From Haliea sp040222615 (GTDB taxonomy: Bacteria; Pseudomonadota; Gammaproteobacteria; Pseudomonadales; Halieaceae), in assembly GCF_040222615.1 (NCBI RefSeq), contig NZ_JAVKCQ010000065.1, positions 1 through 43,075 of the forward strand: a stretch of 43,075 nucleotides of DNA, read 5' to 3'. Of the stretch, positions 23,565 to 31,303 are shown one piece after another; positions within the stretch are counted from its first letter, which is position 1; each line of letters begins with the position of its first letter. The position numbers and the translations under genes were made by a program. The notes beneath the pieces are model-generated. The model did no database searches and was not told the DNA's origin. It saw only the letters and a list, made by a program, of their open reading frames with translations.

Positions 23565-25763
23565 ATGACCAACACCCAGCCCACCATCTGCCGACTTTGC
23601 ATCGCCCACTGCGGCATCCTCGCCACAGTCGAGGCGGGCAAGCTCATCCGCGTCACCGGCGACCCGGACAACCCGCTGTTCAAGGGCTACACCTGCCCCA
23701 AAGGTCGGGCCCTCCCGGAGCTACACAACCACCCTGATCGCCTGCTGCACAGCGTGAAACGGAGCGATCACGGTAATTTCGAGCCCATCCCGAGCGCCCA
23801 GGCTTCGCAGGAGATTGCCGAAAGATTGGCTGCACTTGTCGCCCAACACGGCCCTCGATCAGTCGCTGTCTACAGTGGCACCAACTCACTGCCCTATCCC
23901 GGCGGTCCCTTGGTGGCCTATGCCCTGCTGCGCGCACTGGGCTCACCGATGTTCTTCACCGCCAACACCATTGATCAACCCAACAAGCAAATTGCCCAGG
24001 CCCTGCACGGCATCTGGCAGGGTGGGGACCAGGATTTCGAACGCGCCGATACCTGGCTGCTGGTCGGCGTCAATCCAGTGATCTCCAAGGCTGCCGGTAT
24101 CCCTTGCCAGAATCCGGCGCAGAAGCTGAAGGACGCGGTAAAAAGCGGCATGAAACTGATCGTGGTGGACCCCAGGGCGTCCGAGACCGCCAGCCGTGCG
24201 GCCATTCACCTGCAGCCGCGCCCGGGTGAAGACGCGGCTATTCTCGCTGGCCTCATCCGGGTCATTATCCAGGAGTGTCTATACGACCATGACTTCGTTG
24301 CCCGGCATGCGGAGGGTTTTGCGTCACTGGCCGCGGAGGTTGAACCTTTCACGCCAGAGATGGTAGCGGAACGCGCCGGTATCGAGGCAAAAATGCTGGT
24401 TAGCGCGGCCCGGCTGTTTGCCTCGGGGACATCGGGGGCGGTAAACACTGGCACTGGCGCCAGCTTTTCCATGAACAGCAATCTGACTGAGTACCTGGCG
24501 CTGGCCCTGACAACCTTGTGCGGCCGCTGGCCGCGTGCCGGTGACACTGTCACTCGCCCCAACGGACTGCTGCCGCCCTGGCAGCCCAGGGCGCAGGCAG
24601 TGGCGCCATTCCAGGCCTGGGGATTCGGGGAGCAAATGCGCGTTCGCGCCCTGGGCGACTCGGTAGCCGGCATGCCGACCGCGGCACTGGCCGAGGACAT
24701 TCTATTGCCGGGGCCGGGCCAGGTGCGTGCGCTGATCTGCCTTGGTGGTAATCCCATGACCGCGTGGCCCGACCAGCGCAAGACCATGGCGGCCATGGAA
24801 TCGCTGGAGCTGCTGGTGACCTTTGACCCCCTGCTGTCGGAAACCGCGCAGCTGGCGGATTATGTCATCGCCCCCAGGCTCACGCTGGAGACTCCCGGGA
24901 TGAGCCAGCCGGCCGAGACTGGCAAATACTACGGTCTCGGCATGGGGATACCGGGCACCTACGCACAGGTCAGCCCTGCTGTCGTTGACCCGCCCCCCAA
25001 TGCCGACCTCGTGGAGGAATGGCAGTTTTTGTGGGACATCGCCCGCCACCTGGGCTGTGACCTTGAACTGGCAATGGCCTACGGCTTTGGCAGTTACACG
25101 GAGTCGCCAATGGCCGGCTTCAAGCTCGGCCGCGACGAGACCCTGGACACGGAAGGTCTCTACCGACGCATGTGTGCCAACAGCCGGCTGGACTACGACC
25201 AGGTGGCGGCACATCCACATGGACTCCTTCAGGAGCAGGATGTGCCGATTGCACCGGCGGAGCCAAACTGCACAGCACGGCTTCGCCTCGACGACCCCAC
25301 CATGATGGCAGAACTCCGGGCGTGGTCTGACCGCGCCCCCGCGGCAGCCGCCGAGGATGCGGAATTCCCCTTCCGGCTGATACCGCGACGCAGCAACAAC
25401 TTCATGAACTCAACCGGAAGACACATCGCCAGGCTCAGGGCAGGCAAAACCTGGAATCCTGCCTTTATGCACCCCGACGATATTGCTCGACTCGGCTTGG
25501 AGTCCGGCGCGACGGTTTGCCTGCGATCTCCCTGGGACGCCATTCCGGCCATCGTGGAGGCTGACCCAACATTGCGCCCCGGAGTCATCGCGATGACACA
25601 CGGTTTCGGCGGACTGCCGGGTCAAGAGGCGAATTTCCGTGAGCTCGGCAGTAACACGGGGCGCCTGCTCAATACCGAGGTGGATTTCGATCCCTACACG
25701 GGCATGCCGAGGATGGGCAATGTACCGGTGGCGGTGGAGTACTCGCCCTGCCCTGTTGGCTGA
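23565..25763 (+). CDS. Molybdopterin-dependent oxidoreductase (DMSO-reductase family)
   Basis: This 732-residue catalytic subunit has four N-terminal cysteines for a 4Fe-4S cluster (Cys9, Cys12, Cys16, Cys44; spacing C-x2-C-x3-C-x27-C), then a bis-MGD fold with LLVGVNPVISKA, IVVDPRASETA and a C-terminal domain including RLIPRRSNNFMNS. Where formate dehydrogenases carry Sec/Cys, the sequence reads FTANTIDQPNK (about 131-141), with no Cys, Sec or Ser, so the molybdenum ligand may be Asp137 or Thr135. There is no TAT signal, so it is probably cytoplasmic. No partner subunit is encoded nearby. The substrate is unknown; the nearby TonB receptor and Lrp regulator suggest a catabolic role. Confidence 0.88.
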   Translation: MTNTQPTICRLCIAHCGILATVEAGKLIRVTGDPDNPLFKGYTCPKGRALPELHNHPDRLLHSVKRSDHGNFEPIPSAQASQEIAERLAALVAQHGPRSVAVYSGTNSLPYPGGPLVAYALLRALGSPMFFTANTIDQPNKQIAQALHGIWQGGDQDFERADTWLLVGVNPVISKAAGIPCQNPAQKLKDAVKSGMKLIVVDPRASETASRAAIHLQPRPGEDAAILAGLIRVIIQECLYDHDFVARHAEGFASLAAEVEPFTPEMVAERAGIEAKMLVSAARLFASGTSGAVNTGTGASFSMNSNLTEYLALALTTLCGRWPRAGDTVTRPNGLLPPWQPRAQAVAPFQAWGFGEQMRVRALGDSVAGMPTAALAEDILLPGPGQVRALICLGGNPMTAWPDQRKTMAAMESLELLVTFDPLLSETAQLADYVIAPRLTLETPGMSQPAETGKYYGLGMGIPGTYAQVSPAVVDPPPNADLVEEWQFLWDIARHLGCDLELAMAYGFGSYTESPMAGFKLGRDETLDTEGLYRRMCANSRLDYDQVAAHPHGLLQEQDVPIAPAEPNCTARLRLDDPTMMAELRAWSDRAPAAAAEDAEFPFRLIPRRSNNFMNSTGRHIARLRAGKTWNPAFMHPDDIARLGLESGATVCLRSPWDAIPAIVEADPTLRPGVIAMTHGFGGLPGQEANFRELGSNTGRLLNTEVDFDPYTGMPRMGNVPVAVEYSPCPVG

Positions 25764-25805
25764 CCCAAAGGTTCGGCGAACTGCCTGCCGGCTTGCCGGG
25801 AGACA

Positions 25806-25817
25806 TCTCCGCGGAGA
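25806..25817. repeat. Dispersed palindrome, copy B
   Basis: TCTCCGCGGAGA preceded by CA and followed by CGTTTTTCGGTTA. About 45 bp are shared with copy C, including a downstream GCACCCGA-TAG stretch. It lies 42 bases after the molybdoenzyme stop, and its hairpin plus T-run could act as a weak terminator. Confidence 0.7.
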
Positions 25818-25856
25818 CGTTTTTCGGTTAGTTGGGGCACCCGAAATAGAGGCGAG

Positions 25857-25931
25857 ATGCTGGATCCCCGGCCGGACGAAACTCTGCTGGCCGAAGGTCT
25901 CGATGACTTGATCAGGCGTGAGGAGAATTGA
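25857..25931 (+). other. 24-codon open frame, possible gene remnant
   Basis: An ATG-initiated frame encodes a short acidic, helix-like peptide ending LLAEGLDDLIRREEN. It begins just after palindrome copy B. It looks like the tail of a longer protein, but no upstream part can be read. Expression is unproven and no family is recognised. Confidence 0.2.
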
Positions 25932-26006
25932 TGCTGTCTGGCTTGCGGGCCACTCTCGACATACATCCGCGCCGCCCCACAGATATTACGTTTTGCGTTT
26001 TTTTTC

Positions 26007-26033
26007 GCATTGTATTGACGCATAATTGCATTG
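26007..26033 (+). promoter_or_regulatory. Direct repeats upstream of the TonB receptor gene
   Basis: GCATTG occurs at 26007-26012 and 26028-26033, 21 bases apart (two helical turns), in an AT-rich stretch that also contains TTGACG (26015-26020). This spacing suits a regulator bound on one face, possibly the Lrp-type protein encoded downstream. The assignment is weak. Confidence 0.2.
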
Positions 26034-26136
26034 CGACCACACTACCTTCTCCGAAGGCGCTAGACGCCAGGGTGCCTGACTAAGCCGGTTGGGGCGCCCA
26101 CTCCAATAAAAAGACCCCAAACCAGAGGGATTCACC

Positions 26137-28341
26137 ATGCACAAACACCGCCTGCTTAGCGTTATCGCCGCCCTGACTACCGCCCTGCCTGCAGCTACCC
26201 TGCCCCTCCCTTCTCTGGCTGCCGCCCTGGAAGAGGTCGTGGTCACCGCCCGCAAGCGCGCCGAGAGCCTCCAATCCACCCCCGTATCCATCACCGCCCT
26301 GAGTGGCGAGTCCCTGGCCCAGGCCGGCATCAACCAGCTGACTGCCATCGAACGGCAGACGCCCAACCTCAACTTCACCGTCGGTACTGGCGGCGGCAGC
26401 TCGACGGTCAATGCCTTCCTGCGCGGGGTGGGGGAGTTCGACTTCATTCTCACCACCGATCCCGCGGTAGGCTTGTATCTGGATGGTATCTATCTGTCGC
26501 GGGCCTTCGGGGCCAACCTGGAGTTATCAGATGTTGAGCGCATTGAGGTATTGCGAGGCCCTCAAGGCACATTGTTCGGCAAGAACAGCATCGGTGGCGC
26601 CATCAGCGTAATCACCCGCAAGCCCACCGGCGATACCGGGGCTGAGGTCAAACTGACAGCGGGCTCCCGGGACCTGCGCGGCATCTCCCTGTATGGCCAG
26701 ACCGCCATCAGCGACACGCTGGCAGTAAGCGCTTCCTACCTCCAGCGCGAGGCGGATGGCTGGCAGAAGCGGCCGGGGGATGACGCTGGCGACGTGGACC
26801 TGGCTACCGCCCGGGTCATCCTGAACTGGACCCCCGGAGACAACTTCGAGTCCACCCTGTCCGTGGACTGGCACGAGCAGGACCAGACCGGCTACCCCAA
26901 CGTGATGCTGACCTGGCAGGACGGCACAACCTTTGGTGACCTCTGGAATCTGTTGAACCCGGACAACCCCTGCTGCACCCCCAACGTCGACATTGACCGT
27001 TCCGGTGCCGGAGGCCCGCTGCCCAACGACGACGTCGAAGGCCTGGGGGTGAACTGGACCAACACCTGGCAGCTCAGCGACGCACTGGAACTGAAGTCCA
27101 TCACCGGCTACCGGGAGGTCGAAGCCCTGTTCGGCCGCGACGGCGACAACAGCCTGGTGAACTACAACGGCGACGTCCACGACCAGGACCACGAGCAGTG
27201 GAGCCAGGAACTCCAGCTGGTGGGCACCCACGGTCCGCTGGAATGGGTAGGCGGCCTGTACTGGTTCGAGGAGGACACCCAGGACGATACCGACCTGATC
27301 ATCATCCAGGGCCTGGGCACCTCGGTGTCCTTCGACAACCGCCAGGAAACCACCAGCTACGCCGTCTATGCCCATGCGAGCTATGCAGTCACCGACCAGC
27401 TCGACCTGTTCGCAGGCATCCGTTACACGGAGGAAGAAAAAGACTTCACCCAACAGATCAGCAATTTTGATTTCGGTGTACCGCACATGTTCTTCATTCC
27501 CGGCCTGCCGGTGGACAGCTGCAGCTTCGACGCGCCCACGGCTTACTTCGATTGCTCCCAGGATTGGTCCAATACCTCGCCCAAGGCGGGTCTGTCCTGG
27601 CAGTTCAGCGATGACGTCATGGCCTTCGCCCATGTCAGCCGCGGCTTCCGCAGCGGTGGCTACAATGGCCGGGCCTTTGGCAGCCCTGCGGACCTGCAGG
27701 AGTATGAACCGGAAATCCTCACCGGCTACGAGGTCGGTATCAAGGCGGACCTGCTCGACCGTACCCTGCGCCTGAACGGTGCGATGTTCTACAACGACTA
27801 CGAAGACATCCAGGTCTTGATCACCCGGGCCGGGTCCGTGGCGGTGGAAAACGCCTCCAAGGCCAGCATTGAGGGCGTGGAGCTGGAAGCGACCTGGGTG
27901 CCAACAGACAGCTGGCAGATACAGGCGGGGCTGGGTTACCTCAATGACGATTCCGATGGCTGGGTGGATGTGACCGGCGACTTCACCGACACCGAGCTCA
28001 AGCACACACCGGAGTGGACCTTCAACCTGGGGCTGGACTACCTGTGGAACCTGGGTGACCGCGGCAATCTGTTGCTGCGCGGCGACATGCGCTACACCGA
28101 CAGCTACTTCCTCAATGGGGTCAACAGCCCCACCCTGCAGGTGCCCGGGCACAGCCTGTTCGGCGCCGGGCTGATCTACAGCGCGCCCGGCGACCACTGG
28201 GAGCTGGCGCTGATAGGCACCAACCTGGGCGACAAGCGGGTGCTCAACTCGGGCTTCGACGGCAGCGGCTTCTTCGGCTACTTCGAGGGCAGCTATAACC
28301 GGCCCCGCACCGTGGAACTCAGTCTGACCATGCGCCTGTGA
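26137..28341 (+). CDS. TonB-dependent outer-membrane receptor
   Basis: This 734-residue outer-membrane beta-barrel transporter has a signal peptide of about 28 residues ending in Ala-rich sequence, then a TonB box-like EEVVVTARKRAESL. A plug domain follows (TPVSITALSGESLAQAGI; LSDVERIEVLRGPQGTLFGK; GAISVITRKPTGD), then a barrel with many alternating strands. The last residues are TVELSLTMRL, without the usual terminal aromatic. AGAGGGA precedes the ATG. It belongs to the large group of receptors that marine Gammaproteobacteria use for varied substrates; I see nothing that marks it as a siderophore receptor. It overlaps the Lrp-type regulator by 4 bases and follows the molybdoenzyme on the same strand. 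Confidence 0.93.
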   Translation: MHKHRLLSVIAALTTALPAATLPLPSLAAALEEVVVTARKRAESLQSTPVSITALSGESLAQAGINQLTAIERQTPNLNFTVGTGGGSSTVNAFLRGVGEFDFILTTDPAVGLYLDGIYLSRAFGANLELSDVERIEVLRGPQGTLFGKNSIGGAISVITRKPTGDTGAEVKLTAGSRDLRGISLYGQTAISDTLAVSASYLQREADGWQKRPGDDAGDVDLATARVILNWTPGDNFESTLSVDWHEQDQTGYPNVMLTWQDGTTFGDLWNLLNPDNPCCTPNVDIDRSGAGGPLPNDDVEGLGVNWTNTWQLSDALELKSITGYREVEALFGRDGDNSLVNYNGDVHDQDHEQWSQELQLVGTHGPLEWVGGLYWFEEDTQDDTDLIIIQGLGTSVSFDNRQETTSYAVYAHASYAVTDQLDLFAGIRYTEEEKDFTQQISNFDFGVPHMFFIPGLPVDSCSFDAPTAYFDCSQDWSNTSPKAGLSWQFSDDVMAFAHVSRGFRSGGYNGRAFGSPADLQEYEPEILTGYEVGIKADLLDRTLRLNGAMFYNDYEDIQVLITRAGSVAVENASKASIEGVELEATWVPTDSWQIQAGLGYLNDDSDGWVDVTGDFTDTELKHTPEWTFNLGLDYLWNLGDRGNLLLRGDMRYTDSYFLNGVNSPTLQVPGHSLFGAGLIYSAPGDHWELALIGTNLGDKRVLNSGFDGSGFFGYFEGSYNRPRTVELSLTMRL

Positions 28342-29288
28342 AAGCAGCCGCACGACCGGCGCCCTACCAGCCCGACGACCTGGACGCCGCCATCATGACG
28401 GCCCTGGATGGGGACCTGCGGCGCTCCACCCAGGATATCGCCGGCTGCGTGGATGCCACGCCGGTCACGGTTCGCCGCCGTATCGATCGGCTACTGGAAG
28501 CCGGCGTGATTGGCCTGGCGCCGCTGGTGGACCTGTACGCGGCGGGCTACCAATACCTGCTGCTTATTGGCATCGCCGTGGAACACTACTCGCCCTTCGA
28601 GGTAGCGGGGCGGATCGCGGCACTGCCCGCGGCGCTCACCGTGAACGTGGTGCTGGGGCGCTACGACATCGAGCTGGTAGCGGCGCTGGACTCGCGGGAG
28701 GCCGTGAGCACCTTCCTCACCGAAACCCTGTCGGCACTGCAGGGAGTAGCCCGGCTCGCGCCGGCACTGGCCCTGGATGTCTGGAAGTTCCGCCGCGGCT
28801 ATCAGCCGCACTCCGCCACCGACGCCCCGGAGCAGCGCAAGCTGCTGGATGCGCTGGACCGGAAAATCGTCGCCAACCTGCGCCAGAACGCCCGCAAGAG
28901 CAATCGCGCAGTCGCCGCCGAGATCGGTGTGTCGGAATCCGCGGTGCGCAGCCGCATCCGCCGGATGCAACAGGAAAAGCAAATCAGCTTCGCCTACCTG
29001 CAGCTGCACCCGGGGGGGCCGATGAACGCAGCCTTCGTCGGTATTGACGTCCACGGCGGCAGCGGTCGCGCGGTCGCCAGGGCCCTGGCCGGAATTCAGG
29101 AAGTAAGCTTTGTCGCCACCACCCTGGGCCGCCACGACCTGATCTGCACTCTCAATGTCACCGAGCTGGAGCAGCTGACCCGTCTGTTGCACGAGCGAAT
29201 CGTGCCCATCGAAGGCGTGAAGAGCACAGCGCCCTCACACTGCCTGCGGCAAATCACCCACCAGTCGGAGTTGGGGTTTATTCTGTAA
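28338..29288 (+). CDS. Tandem Lrp/AsnC-family transcriptional regulator
   Basis: This 316-residue protein is two Lrp/AsnC units in a row, about twice the usual 150-165 residues. Unit 1 has a helix-turn-helix at about 14-60 (STQDIAGCVDATPVTVRRRI) and a ligand-sensing RAM domain to about 155. Unit 2 has a better-conserved helix-turn-helix at about 165-215 (KSNRAVAAEIGVSESAVRSR) and a second RAM domain (VATTLGRHDLICTLNV). It probably binds DNA as a dimer of this pseudo-dimer and senses a small molecule, possibly the receptor substrate. The start is GTG at 28338, overlapping the receptor stop (GTGA), so the two are co-translated. Confidence 0.9.
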   Translation: MKAAARPAPYQPDDLDAAIMTALDGDLRRSTQDIAGCVDATPVTVRRRIDRLLEAGVIGLAPLVDLYAAGYQYLLLIGIAVEHYSPFEVAGRIAALPAALTVNVVLGRYDIELVAALDSREAVSTFLTETLSALQGVARLAPALALDVWKFRRGYQPHSATDAPEQRKLLDALDRKIVANLRQNARKSNRAVAAEIGVSESAVRSRIRRMQQEKQISFAYLQLHPGGPMNAAFVGIDVHGGSGRAVARALAGIQEVSFVATTLGRHDLICTLNVTELEQLTRLLHERIVPIEGVKSTAPSHCLRQITHQSELGFIL

Positions 29289-29341
29289 ATCCGTCACGCG
29301 CTCATCATGCCCTGGCCAGCTAACTTGGCCGCATTTGATGT

Positions 29342-29369
29342 TTGCCCGTCCGGGCTCCGGCTGCATAAT
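29342..29369 (+). promoter_or_regulatory. Candidate sigma-70 promoter for the coiled-coil gene
   Basis: TTGCCC (29342-29347), a 16-base spacer and CATAAT (29364-29369) preceded by TG two bases earlier. The start codon lies 38 bases downstream. By eye it is a moderate match to consensus. Confidence 0.4.
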
Positions 29370-29406
29370 AGGTCCGACAAAGTGATTCCGGCACAAGTGA
29401 CTGGCC

Positions 29407-29790
29407 ATGCCGCAACCCGCATTCGATGTGCTAACCTACTCGCGTGATCTTGAGTCTACGGGGCTCTCCCGCCAGCAGGCGGAGGCCATCGCGAGGAGCA
29501 TGACGCTTATGGTTACGCAACAGGTTGAATCGCTGGTGACCAGAGAGCACTTCGATCTGAATAGGGCCCAGGTCGACCAGAGGTTTGATCAAGTCGACCA
29601 GAGGTTTGATCAGGTCGACCAGAGGTTTGATCAGGTCGACCGCCGTTTCGAGCAAGTCAACGGGCGCCTGGATCGCGTCGAGGCCCGTGTCTCGGGTGTA
29701 GAGAGGAGCCTGTCTGGACACACGGTCCTGCTCAGTATCATCACCCTGGCTGTGGTGGTTCCGCTGCTGCAGTCCATGGTTACCGGCTAG
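29407..29790 (+). CDS. DUF1640-like coiled-coil protein with C-terminal membrane anchor
   Basis: This 127-residue protein has three parts. Residues 1-50 form a helical head (FDVLTYSRDLESTGLSRQQA, VTREHFDL). Residues about 55-89 are a run of five 7-residue units of the form QVDQRFD, perfect heptads predicted to form a parallel coiled coil. The C-terminus has one hydrophobic segment (HTVLLSIITLAVVVPLLQSM) and a very short tail. The layout resembles DUF1640/CCDC90-type tail-anchored coiled-coil proteins; function is unknown. It stands alone between the Lrp gene and xseB with its own candidate promoter. A deleted copy lies at 23384-23536 and a palindromic element follows its stop by 26 bases. Confidence 0.75.
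   Translation: MPQPAFDVLTYSRDLESTGLSRQQAEAIARSMTLMVTQQVESLVTREHFDLNRAQVDQRFDQVDQRFDQVDQRFDQVDRRFEQVNGRLDRVEARVSGVERSLSGHTVLLSIITLAVVVPLLQSMVTG
29569..29673 (+). repeat. 21-bp in-frame tandem repeats encoding heptads
   Basis: There are five 21-bp units. The first three (29569-29589, 29590-29610, 29611-29631) are identical except for CAG/CAA at the first codon; the fourth and fifth (29632-29652, 29653-29673) are diverged. The unit begins CAGGTCGACCAGAGG. Copy-number change would lengthen or shorten the coiled coil without shifting frame. Confidence 0.92.
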
Positions 29791-29816
29791 TGCGGTCCCC
29801 ATGAGGTAAATACGCA

Positions 29817-29828
29817 TCTCCGCGGAGA
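29817..29828. repeat. Dispersed palindrome, copy C
   Basis: TCTCCGCGGAGA preceded by GCA and followed by CGCTTTTCGGTTA, 26 bases after the coiled-coil gene stop. The same flanks occur in copy B. Read on the minus strand, the stem extends through a G-U pair. Confidence 0.7.
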
Positions 29829-30094
29829 CGCTTTTCGGTTATATACAGCACCACCCGATTAGCCACAAAGACATAAACTGCAGCATACCACTCTGGAACC
29901 AGCCTCCCAGCACCTCGTGCCACGTCAAATTTGGCCATTAGCTCGGCGCCATGCCTGCAAAGGCTTGCGACTGGATCAGATTCCTCGAGCAGTGCCAGGG
30001 GATTCCTGAAGGGACGGGATTCTGGTGGGGGAAGTCTCGATGCGCTGTGGCGACAGCACAGCCCTGCCCCGCACCCAAAGGCAGCGCTCCCTGC

Positions 30095-30100
30095 TATAGT
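30095..30100 (+). promoter_or_regulatory. Possible -10 element for xseB-ispA
   Basis: TATAGT lies 31 bases before the xseB ATG. No strong -35 is seen at 16-18 bases. Confidence 0.3.
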
Positions 30101-30131
30101 GCACACAAACCATGCAACTCACTGAGACCCC

Positions 30132-30389
30132 ATGCCCAAAAAGTCCACCGCCCCCACTTTTGCCGACACCCTCTCCCAGCTCGAGGCGCTCACCACTCGC
30201 CTGGAGGACCCGGAAACTTCCCTCGAGCAGTCCCTGCAGGACTTCGAACAAGGGGTACAGCTCATTCGCCAGGCCCAGCAGGCCCTGCAAACCGCGGAGC
30301 AGAAGGTGCAGTTGTTGCTGGAGAAGGACGGCAAGCCCGTCGCCCAGGCCTTTGCCGATCCGGGTGCCGGGGAGGATGACGGCGAGTGA
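30132..30389 (+). CDS. xseB: Exodeoxyribonuclease VII small subunit
   Basis: This 85-residue small subunit has the family core FADTLSQLEALTTRLEDPET, SLEQSLQDFEQGVQLI and a C-terminal helix. Together with XseA (not in the window) it forms the enzyme that degrades single-stranded DNA to oligonucleotides. It overlaps ispA by 4 bases, the conserved xseB-ispA arrangement. Confidence 0.95.
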   Translation: MPKKSTAPTFADTLSQLEALTTRLEDPETSLEQSLQDFEQGVQLIRQAQQALQTAEQKVQLLLEKDGKPVAQAFADPGAGEDDGE

Positions 30390-31297
30390 GCGAGGCCCTC
30401 GACGAATTCATGGCCCAGTGCCGGACCCGCTGCGACACCGGCCTGCAGATCTACGGCGGGTTCGGCGGTGAGCTCCGGCAGGTAGCGGGCCTGGCGGGGC
30501 TCGAAACCGCGATAGACTATGCCCTGGAGACCAGCGGCAAGCGCATCCGTCCCTGCCTGTTGTATGCCGCGGGGCAGGCCGTCGGCGCCGACTCCCAGCT
30601 CGCGCGCGCTTTCGACCACCTGGCCTGCGCCCTGGAGCTCATCCACACCTATTCCCTCATCCACGACGACCTTCCGGCCATGGACGACGATGACCTGCGC
30701 CGCGGCCGTCCCACCCTGCACAAGGCCTTTGACGAGGCTACCGCGATTCTGGTGGGCGACGGCCTGCAGGCGCGGGCCTTCGAGCTCATTGCGGATGCAC
30801 CGGGCCTGTCCGCTGTGCAAAAGGTCGCCATGCTCAAGGTCTTGGCCAGCTCTGCGGGGCTGGGCGGGATGGTCGGCGGGCAGTTCGTGGATATCGCCGG
30901 TACCGGCCGGGCGCTGCAGCTGGACGAGCTACAGGACATGCACGCCCTCAAGACCGGCGCCCTGATCCGCGCCGCGCTGAGCCTGGGCGCCATCGCTGCG
31001 GGCGCCAGTGCCAGCCAACAGGAAGCCCTGGAAGTCTATGGCGAGCATATCGGCCTCGCCTTCCAGGTGGTGGATGACATCCTCGATGTGGAGGGCAGTA
31101 CCGCCACCCTGGGCAAGACAGGCGGCAAGGACGCGCTGGCCAACAAGACGACCTACGTCAGCCTGCTGGGACTGGCAGGTGCCCGGGAAACCGCGGAACA
31201 CCTGCTGGACGGCGCCCTGGAGGCACTGGAGCACTTCGGGGAACCCGCGGATATGCTGCGGGAGTTGGCGCGATTTGTGGTGAGCCGGGAGAACTGA
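30386..31297 (+). CDS. ispA: (2E,6E)-farnesyl diphosphate synthase
   Basis: This 303-residue all-helical prenyltransferase builds farnesyl diphosphate from IPP and DMAPP/GPP. Both aspartate-rich motifs are seen: LIHDDLPAMDDDDLRRG (first) and AFQVVDDILDVEG (second), plus GKRIRPCLLYAAG and KTGALIRAALSLG. The start is GTG at 30386 inside the end of xseB (GTGA). dxs, often the next gene, is absent here; the convergent ribA ends 6 bases away. Confidence 0.96.
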   Translation: MSEALDEFMAQCRTRCDTGLQIYGGFGGELRQVAGLAGLETAIDYALETSGKRIRPCLLYAAGQAVGADSQLARAFDHLACALELIHTYSLIHDDLPAMDDDDLRRGRPTLHKAFDEATAILVGDGLQARAFELIADAPGLSAVQKVAMLKVLASSAGLGGMVGGQFVDIAGTGRALQLDELQDMHALKTGALIRAALSLGAIAAGASASQQEALEVYGEHIGLAFQVVDDILDVEGSTATLGKTGGKDALANKTTYVSLLGLAGARETAEHLLDGALEALEHFGEPADMLRELARFVVSREN

Positions 31298-31303
31298 GTA
31301 CCA

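Larger units (their letters stand above)
25764..26136. other. 373-bp gap before the TonB receptor gene
   Basis: The gap holds palindrome copy B, a 24-codon open frame, an AT-rich stretch with T8 (25997-26006) and direct GCATTG repeats, and the leader of the receptor gene. No full gene is seen. The promoter for the receptor probably lies near 25990-26050. Confidence 0.5.
29791..30131. other. 341-bp gap between the coiled-coil gene and xseB
   Basis: The gap contains palindrome copy C and the xseB promoter region. A 108-codon minus-strand frame across it has no family resemblance, and part of it is simply the palindromic element read backwards. I see no gene here. Confidence 0.5.

Noticed and set aside
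26527..28353. A 608-codon minus-strand frame opposite the TonB receptor gene
   Set aside because: Antisense shadow; Val/Gln/Ala-rich with no recognisable domain, while the receptor reads through the same bases with correct plug and barrel features.
29780..30106. A 108-codon minus-strand frame between the coiled-coil gene and xseB
   Set aside because: It contains the palindromic element read as protein (TEKRLRGD) and overlaps the end of the coiled-coil gene; the same eight residues appear in a minus-strand frame over copy B for the same reason.
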